Origin: an uncultured Sinobacteraceae bacterium
Lineage (GTDB): Bacteria; Pseudomonadota; Gammaproteobacteria; Nevskiales; Nevskiaceae
Assembly: GCA_903822975.1 (NCBI GenBank)
Contig: CAIJRD010000013.1
Span: 124,001-188,000 of the forward strand
Length of the DNA: 64,000 nucleotides
Reading direction: 5' to 3'
In this document: in pieces, positions 60,038-64,000 of the stretch
Position numbering within the stretch: position 1 is the stretch's first letter
Layout: each line of letters starts with the position of its first letter
Made by a program: the position numbers and the translations under genes
The notes under the pieces: model-generated
What the model was told of the DNA's origin: nothing
The model's database searches: none
The model's input: the letters and a program-made list of their open reading frames with translations, nothing else

Positions 60038-61024
60038 ATGAAAAATCTGTCGAAGCTGGGAAGTGTGATTGCGCTCGCCGCGTTGGCGGCTGCCGCCAGT
60101 ACCGCGGTGTTGGCGGCGGCGCAGGCCAATGGTGCGAATGCCGGCGGTATCGGCGTCATCACGTCCGGCACTGCGCATCAGGCACTGTTCGCGATCGCCT
60201 TCGATGGGAGTGACGGTGTTGCCGTCGGCGCTGCCGGCGAGATTCAGGAAACAGCCGATGCCGGCAAGACCTGGTCGCGTGTGTCGGCTGCGCCGACACC
60301 GCTCGCCTTGCTCGGTGTTGCCATCAGCCAGGGTCATCGCATCGCCGTTGGACAGTCCGGCACGGTGCTGGTGAAAGACAGCGGCGGCGCGTGGAGCAAG
60401 GTCGACGCCGGCACGCAAGGGCGTCTGTTCTCGGTGAGCCTGAACTCGAAAGGTCGCGCAGTCGCGGTCGGCGAGTTCGGCACGGTGATCAAATCCGAAG
60501 ACGGCGGCAAAACCTGGACGACGTTGACGCCCGATTGGAAAGGCGTTGCTGACGAGGGTGTGCAGCCGCATCTGTATGCAGTGGTCGTCGGCGAAGACGG
60601 CTCCATCACGATGACCGGTGAGTTCGGCATGATCCAGCACTCGACCGACGATGGCGCCAGCTGGAAGCTGGTGCACAAGGGAGATGCCTCGCTGCTGGCG
60701 ATCGACGTACGACCCGATGGCGTCGGTTACGCGGTCGGTCAGGCCAGCACTGTGCTGCGCACCGCCGATCACGGCGCCAGCTGGACCACCTCGAACAGCG
60801 GCGGTGGCTCGGTGCTGCTCGGTGTGCGTTCGACTGCGAACGGCAAGGTGTACGTCACCGGCATGCGCGACATGATGTTGAGCGACGACGACGGCAAGAG
60901 TTGGCGTCACGGCCAGGGTGCCGACCTCGCGACCAGCTGGTATCAGGGCATCAGCATTCCGGCCGGTGGCGAAGCCGTGCTGGCCGTCGGCCATTCGGGT
61001 CGCATCATTCGGATCGATGGCTAG
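60038..61024 (+). CDS. YCF48/BNR beta-propeller exported protein
   Basis: 328-aa secreted protein: signal peptide to about VLAAA (residue ~28), then five to six YCF48/BNR blades with repeated S-x-D-x-G-x-(S/T)-W motifs (TADAGKTWSRV, SEDGGKTWTTL, STDDGASWKLV, TADHGASWTTS, SDDDGKSWRHG). Related to the plant/cyanobacterial photosystem assembly factor HCF136, but in heterotrophs it accompanies MMPL and DUF1302/1329 genes. Starts at 59993 and 59915 are possible but lack a good signal peptide. Confidence 0.85.
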   Translation: MKNLSKLGSVIALAALAAAASTAVLAAAQANGANAGGIGVITSGTAHQALFAIAFDGSDGVAVGAAGEIQETADAGKTWSRVSAAPTPLALLGVAISQGHRIAVGQSGTVLVKDSGGAWSKVDAGTQGRLFSVSLNSKGRAVAVGEFGTVIKSEDGGKTWTTLTPDWKGVADEGVQPHLYAVVVGEDGSITMTGEFGMIQHSTDDGASWKLVHKGDASLLAIDVRPDGVGYAVGQASTVLRTADHGASWTTSNSGGGSVLLGVRSTANGKVYVTGMRDMMLSDDDGKSWRHGQGADLATSWYQGISIPAGGEAVLAVGHSGRIIRIDG

Positions 61025-61111
61025 TTCTAGGTAGAACAAGCGTTCGCAGCTGGGCGGCGGACGGGTGGTCGCGTTTAAAACTAAAGCAAACGGCGGGTTC
61101 AAGGAGGGGAG

Positions 61112-63337
61112 ATGGCAATGATCAGGAACAAGGTAGGTCTGAACCTTTGGATCGGAGCGGGATTACTGGCGGCATCGACGCTCGCGTTCGCGCAGGATGG
61201 CAGCGACGCGGCCTCCAGCGGCAGCACCGCGAGTGATGCTACGGCGAGCACCGACACCTCGGCTTCGGCCACAAGCGACACCGCGAGCAGCAGCGACAGT
61301 TCCGGCGGCAGCGATTCGTCGGTCAGCAGCAGCGGTTCCGGCGTGATGGGATTCGCGCGCGGCATTCTGCCGGATTTCGATATCAGCCTCGGCGGATTCA
61401 TCCGGCCTGAAGTGGCATTGTCCACGCGCACCGCCGACGATCCGGACAACGAGCGCGGCAACGTCTACAACGGCGTGACGGTGACGCGCCATGCGGGTGA
61501 TCCGTTCACCAACTACGGCAACATCCTGGCGAATTCCGCATTGCTACAGAATCCGATCCTCGGGCCGGTGCTGCAGGCGATTCCGGTGGTCAATGGACAG
61601 ATTCCGCTGGTCAACAACGTGACGCGTCCGATCCCGCCGTCGAACAACGTCTTCAACTATCACATCCTGCGCGCCGAGACCGAACTCGGCATGAAGTTCA
61701 CGCAGGACTTGAGCCTCACCGCGCGCCTGCGTGCGATCGGCGATCCGGGTCACTACAGCGAGTTCAACGCCGGCAGCGTCGATCAGCTGCAGGGCGGCAT
61801 CAAGGGCGGTCTGCCGGAGATCTACGGCGGCGCGCCGAACCTGTTCCAGTACCACGTGCAGGGCAGCAAGCATCCGAACCCGCTGGAATGGGCGGGCCCC
61901 AACTACATGGTGTATTTCCCGGCGCTGTTCCTGGACTACAACCATGGTCCCTTGGATATCCGCGTCGGCAACCAGCAGATTGCGTGGGGACAGGCGATCT
62001 TCTTCCGCGTGCTCGACGTGCCGGATGGTCTGGATCTGCGGCGTCACTCGATCATCGACTACGCATCCGAGGAGTTCTCCGACAAGCGCGTGCCGGCACC
62101 GGCCGTCCGCGTGAACTACCAGATCAACGACGACATCCTCGCCGATGCGTATGTGCAGAAGTTCCAGCCGACGGTGTTCGGCAACCCGAACACCTCGTAC
62201 AACGTCATTCCGGACCAGTTCACGGTTCAGGACATGTACCACACCGATGGCGACGACAAGTGGAACAAGCTGAGCTACGGCTTGCGTCTGCGCGGAACGT
62301 TCGGCCAGTTCGGCGCACAGCTGATCGCGGTGCGTCGCTACAACCCGGACGGCGTGTTCCGCTGGACCAAGTCGAACGTCAATGCCCCCCTGCCGACGGA
62401 TAACCCGCTCGGTCTGGTCGAGAACACGCTCAACAATGGCGTCACGCCGAATCCGCTGGGCAATGGCTATCCGGCTGCAACCACCGGCGAACTGCTGGCG
62501 AACTCGGCGTTCGAAGTCGCACCGGGCGGCGTCTACTCGGCCAACGAGTGGTTCCACTACGCCGCACGCGTGCGTTTGAACGGCATCACCGGCTTGAATG
62601 CGGCGATCAATCAGTTTCCGTCGACCGCGCCGCTGTTGGCGCGTCCGGTGGCGAACTATCAGGCCGCGCACAACGAGCTCGATACGTTCTTCACCGCCGC
62701 CGGTGGCAGCTTGCGCGGTCATGTTGCGCGCGAGTACTTCCAGGAAACCAATCTCGGCGGTGGCGTCAGCTATGTCACCGAGGGCGAGCCGGGTTCGCTG
62801 CTCGATCAGCTGATCATCAACCTCGAAGCGACCTACACGCCGACGCGTACCTTCACGTCCCCCGATCTGCGACAGGAGTTCCTGAAAGAGGACAACATCG
62901 TTGCCGCACTGGTGATGGAAAAGTACCAGCGCTTCTCGCAGAGCTTCCCGGCCACCTACATGGTGCTGCAGTACATGCACCGCACGCACGACGATCTGGT
63001 TGGTCGTTCCCTGCGCGGCTACGGCGGCAAGGACAGCTACAGCGACGACACCACCTCGGCCACGCCGGGACTCAAGGGCGGCTCCAACTACGTTGTGTTC
63101 GCGTTCCAGCAGCCGTTCCCGAACCTGGTGTGGCGCGCCGACTTCGCGATGCTCTACGACCCGGAAGGCGGCATCCTGGTGCAGCCGGCAGTGCGTTGGA
63201 AGCCGAACGGCACCTACACGGTGGAGATGTTCTACAACTACCTGAACGGCCGTCTCGGCAGCAATCCGAACAACAACCTGATCTCGACCTTGGACTTCGC
63301 CAACGAGATCTCGATGCGGTTCAGCTACCAGTTCTGA
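61112..63337 (+). CDS. DUF1302 outer-membrane protein
   Basis: 741-aa protein: signal peptide to LAFAQ (residue ~28), a Ser/Ala/Asp-rich linker (~29-75), then a DUF1302 beta-barrel-like region with typical segments GFIRPEVALSTRTADDPDN, NHGPLDIRVGNQQIAWGQ and a C-terminal aromatic residue (RFSYQF). The terminal phenylalanine suggests Bam-dependent outer-membrane insertion. Strong GGAGG precedes the ATG. A terminator follows at 63381-63413. Confidence 0.88.
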   Translation: MAMIRNKVGLNLWIGAGLLAASTLAFAQDGSDAASSGSTASDATASTDTSASATSDTASSSDSSGGSDSSVSSSGSGVMGFARGILPDFDISLGGFIRPEVALSTRTADDPDNERGNVYNGVTVTRHAGDPFTNYGNILANSALLQNPILGPVLQAIPVVNGQIPLVNNVTRPIPPSNNVFNYHILRAETELGMKFTQDLSLTARLRAIGDPGHYSEFNAGSVDQLQGGIKGGLPEIYGGAPNLFQYHVQGSKHPNPLEWAGPNYMVYFPALFLDYNHGPLDIRVGNQQIAWGQAIFFRVLDVPDGLDLRRHSIIDYASEEFSDKRVPAPAVRVNYQINDDILADAYVQKFQPTVFGNPNTSYNVIPDQFTVQDMYHTDGDDKWNKLSYGLRLRGTFGQFGAQLIAVRRYNPDGVFRWTKSNVNAPLPTDNPLGLVENTLNNGVTPNPLGNGYPAATTGELLANSAFEVAPGGVYSANEWFHYAARVRLNGITGLNAAINQFPSTAPLLARPVANYQAAHNELDTFFTAAGGSLRGHVAREYFQETNLGGGVSYVTEGEPGSLLDQLIINLEATYTPTRTFTSPDLRQEFLKEDNIVAALVMEKYQRFSQSFPATYMVLQYMHRTHDDLVGRSLRGYGGKDSYSDDTTSATPGLKGGSNYVVFAFQQPFPNLVWRADFAMLYDPEGGILVQPAVRWKPNGTYTVEMFYNYLNGRLGSNPNNNLISTLDFANEISMRFSYQF

Positions 63338-63380
63338 TTCGGACTTTACGTGCGATCCCCTCCCGCACGTAATGCAGCGC

Positions 63381-63413
63381 TCCGGCGGCTCAAGGATGAG
63401 CCGCCGGAATTTT
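63381..63413 (+). terminator. Rho-independent terminator after the DUF1302 gene
   Basis: Perfect 12-bp stem TCCGGCGGCTCA (63381-63392) / TGAGCCGCCGGA (63397-63408), AGGA tetraloop, then ATTTTTG. Confidence 0.93.
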
Positions 63414-63489
63414 TGCCAAAACACGCAGCACAGAATTCTGAGGTCACACGCAGCGACGTGTCGCCTCGGCGGCAGATGCCAGCACCGCA

Positions 63490-64000
63490 ATGCATCTGAT
63501 CCGCTACGACGCGGGTTATAGCCGCCGACACTTCCTGCGAAAGCTCGCCACCGGTGTGGCCGGTGCCGGTGTGCTGATGCCGCTGTGGGATGCGATCGCC
63601 GCGACCGGCGATATCTCGAAGGCGTATCCCGACGAACTGCTGTCGATCGAGGCGTACACCAAGGGACGCATCAAGCCGGGCGACGAGATCAGCGCGGCCA
63701 ATGTCGAGTCGGTCAAGGACTTGCTGGAGCCGATCAAGTACGCGCAGATCGCAACGATGGGGCGTCGCCTCAAGGTCGCCAAGACCACCACCGACATCAT
63801 GCGGCTGAGCCCCTGGGAATACCTGGAGGCCACCGTGCGCAATCGCGGTCAGGCCAAGTTCGATGCGCGCGGCAACGTCGTCGCAGGGGCCGACGGCAAG
63901 CCGTGGATCGGCGGCAATCCATTTCCGGATTCGCAGTCGGCGATCGAATTGTTCGCCGGACTCACCTTGAGTTGGGGTCGTCACGATGCCTCGTTCTATG
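63490..64000 (+). CDS. Second DUF1329 protein, partial
   Basis: The first 170 codons are visible and run off the window. N-terminus SRRHFLRKLATGVAGAGVLMPLW is a textbook Tat motif. It matches the DUF1329 protein at 58524-59915 segment by segment (KAYPDELLSIEAYTKGRIKPGDEISAANVESVKDLL against its equivalents). It follows the DUF1302 gene and a strong terminator, so it may have its own promoter. Probably a second, paralogous export factor. Confidence 0.85.
   Translation, partial: MHLIRYDAGYSRRHFLRKLATGVAGAGVLMPLWDAIAATGDISKAYPDELLSIEAYTKGRIKPGDEISAANVESVKDLLEPIKYAQIATMGRRLKVAKTTTDIMRLSPWEYLEATVRNRGQAKFDARGNVVAGADGKPWIGGNPFPDSQSAIELFAGLTLSWGRHDASFY

Overview
The window reads as chromosomal DNA of a GC-rich gammaproteobacterium. 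The AmgK/MurU cell-wall recycling pair, OpgGH, PilT/PilU, RhlE and a short-spacer LexA operator, together with a DUF1302/DUF1329/MMPL cluster, suggest the Nevskiales/Steroidobacterales/Xanthomonadales side of the class. That placement is inference; there is no rRNA here. I saw no insertion sequence, prophage or CRISPR array.

1-17.7 kb is mostly housekeeping and envelope genes: amgK-murU-osmC (+); Nudix-lipA, the ornithine-lipid pair olsB-olsA, opgG-opgH and rnt (-); argG (+); a zinc metallopeptidase (-); an epoxide-hydrolase-like gene (+); an SDR and a DUF4399 lipoprotein (-); rhlE and an RRM protein (+). 17.7-33.5 kb holds a glycine-zipper lipoprotein, an FG-GAP protein, rpiA, yggS, three consecutive type IV pilus retraction-type ATPases (pilT, pilU and a third), rplM-rpsI, tRNA-Gln(CTG), a TPR protein, small envelope genes, lexA facing a small membrane-protein gene across a palindrome, and a DUF2252 gene.

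33.5-52.2 kb is one continuous minus-strand nitrogen-scavenging region. It encodes the urea ABC transporter UrtABCDE, an outer-membrane porin, a GntR regulator, urea carboxylase, allophanate hydrolase, an AzgA-type permease, two cysteine hydrolases of the isochorismatase fold (one strongly biuret-hydrolase-like), an AtzH-like (DUF3225) protein and a second GntR regulator. Three sigma-54 promoters can be read directly (46951-46966, 49887-49902, 52222-52237). Each is followed, at or just after the expected start site, by a related TGTATRCAA-type GntR site. The genes fit a regulon in which urea, biuret and perhaps a larger condensed urea derivative converge on allophanate, which is then split to ammonia and CO2.

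52.6-64 kb has a large LuxR/MalT-type (LAL) regulator transcribed away from a cluster encoding an MMPL/RND-type transporter, a DUF1329 protein with a twin-arginine signal, a YCF48 beta-propeller, a DUF1302 protein and a second DUF1329 protein that runs off the window. This looks like an envelope-spanning system for a hydrophobic substrate; its substrate cannot be read from the sequence. Many intergenic gaps carry short tandem repeats of 9-20 bp, differing in sequence from gap to gap.
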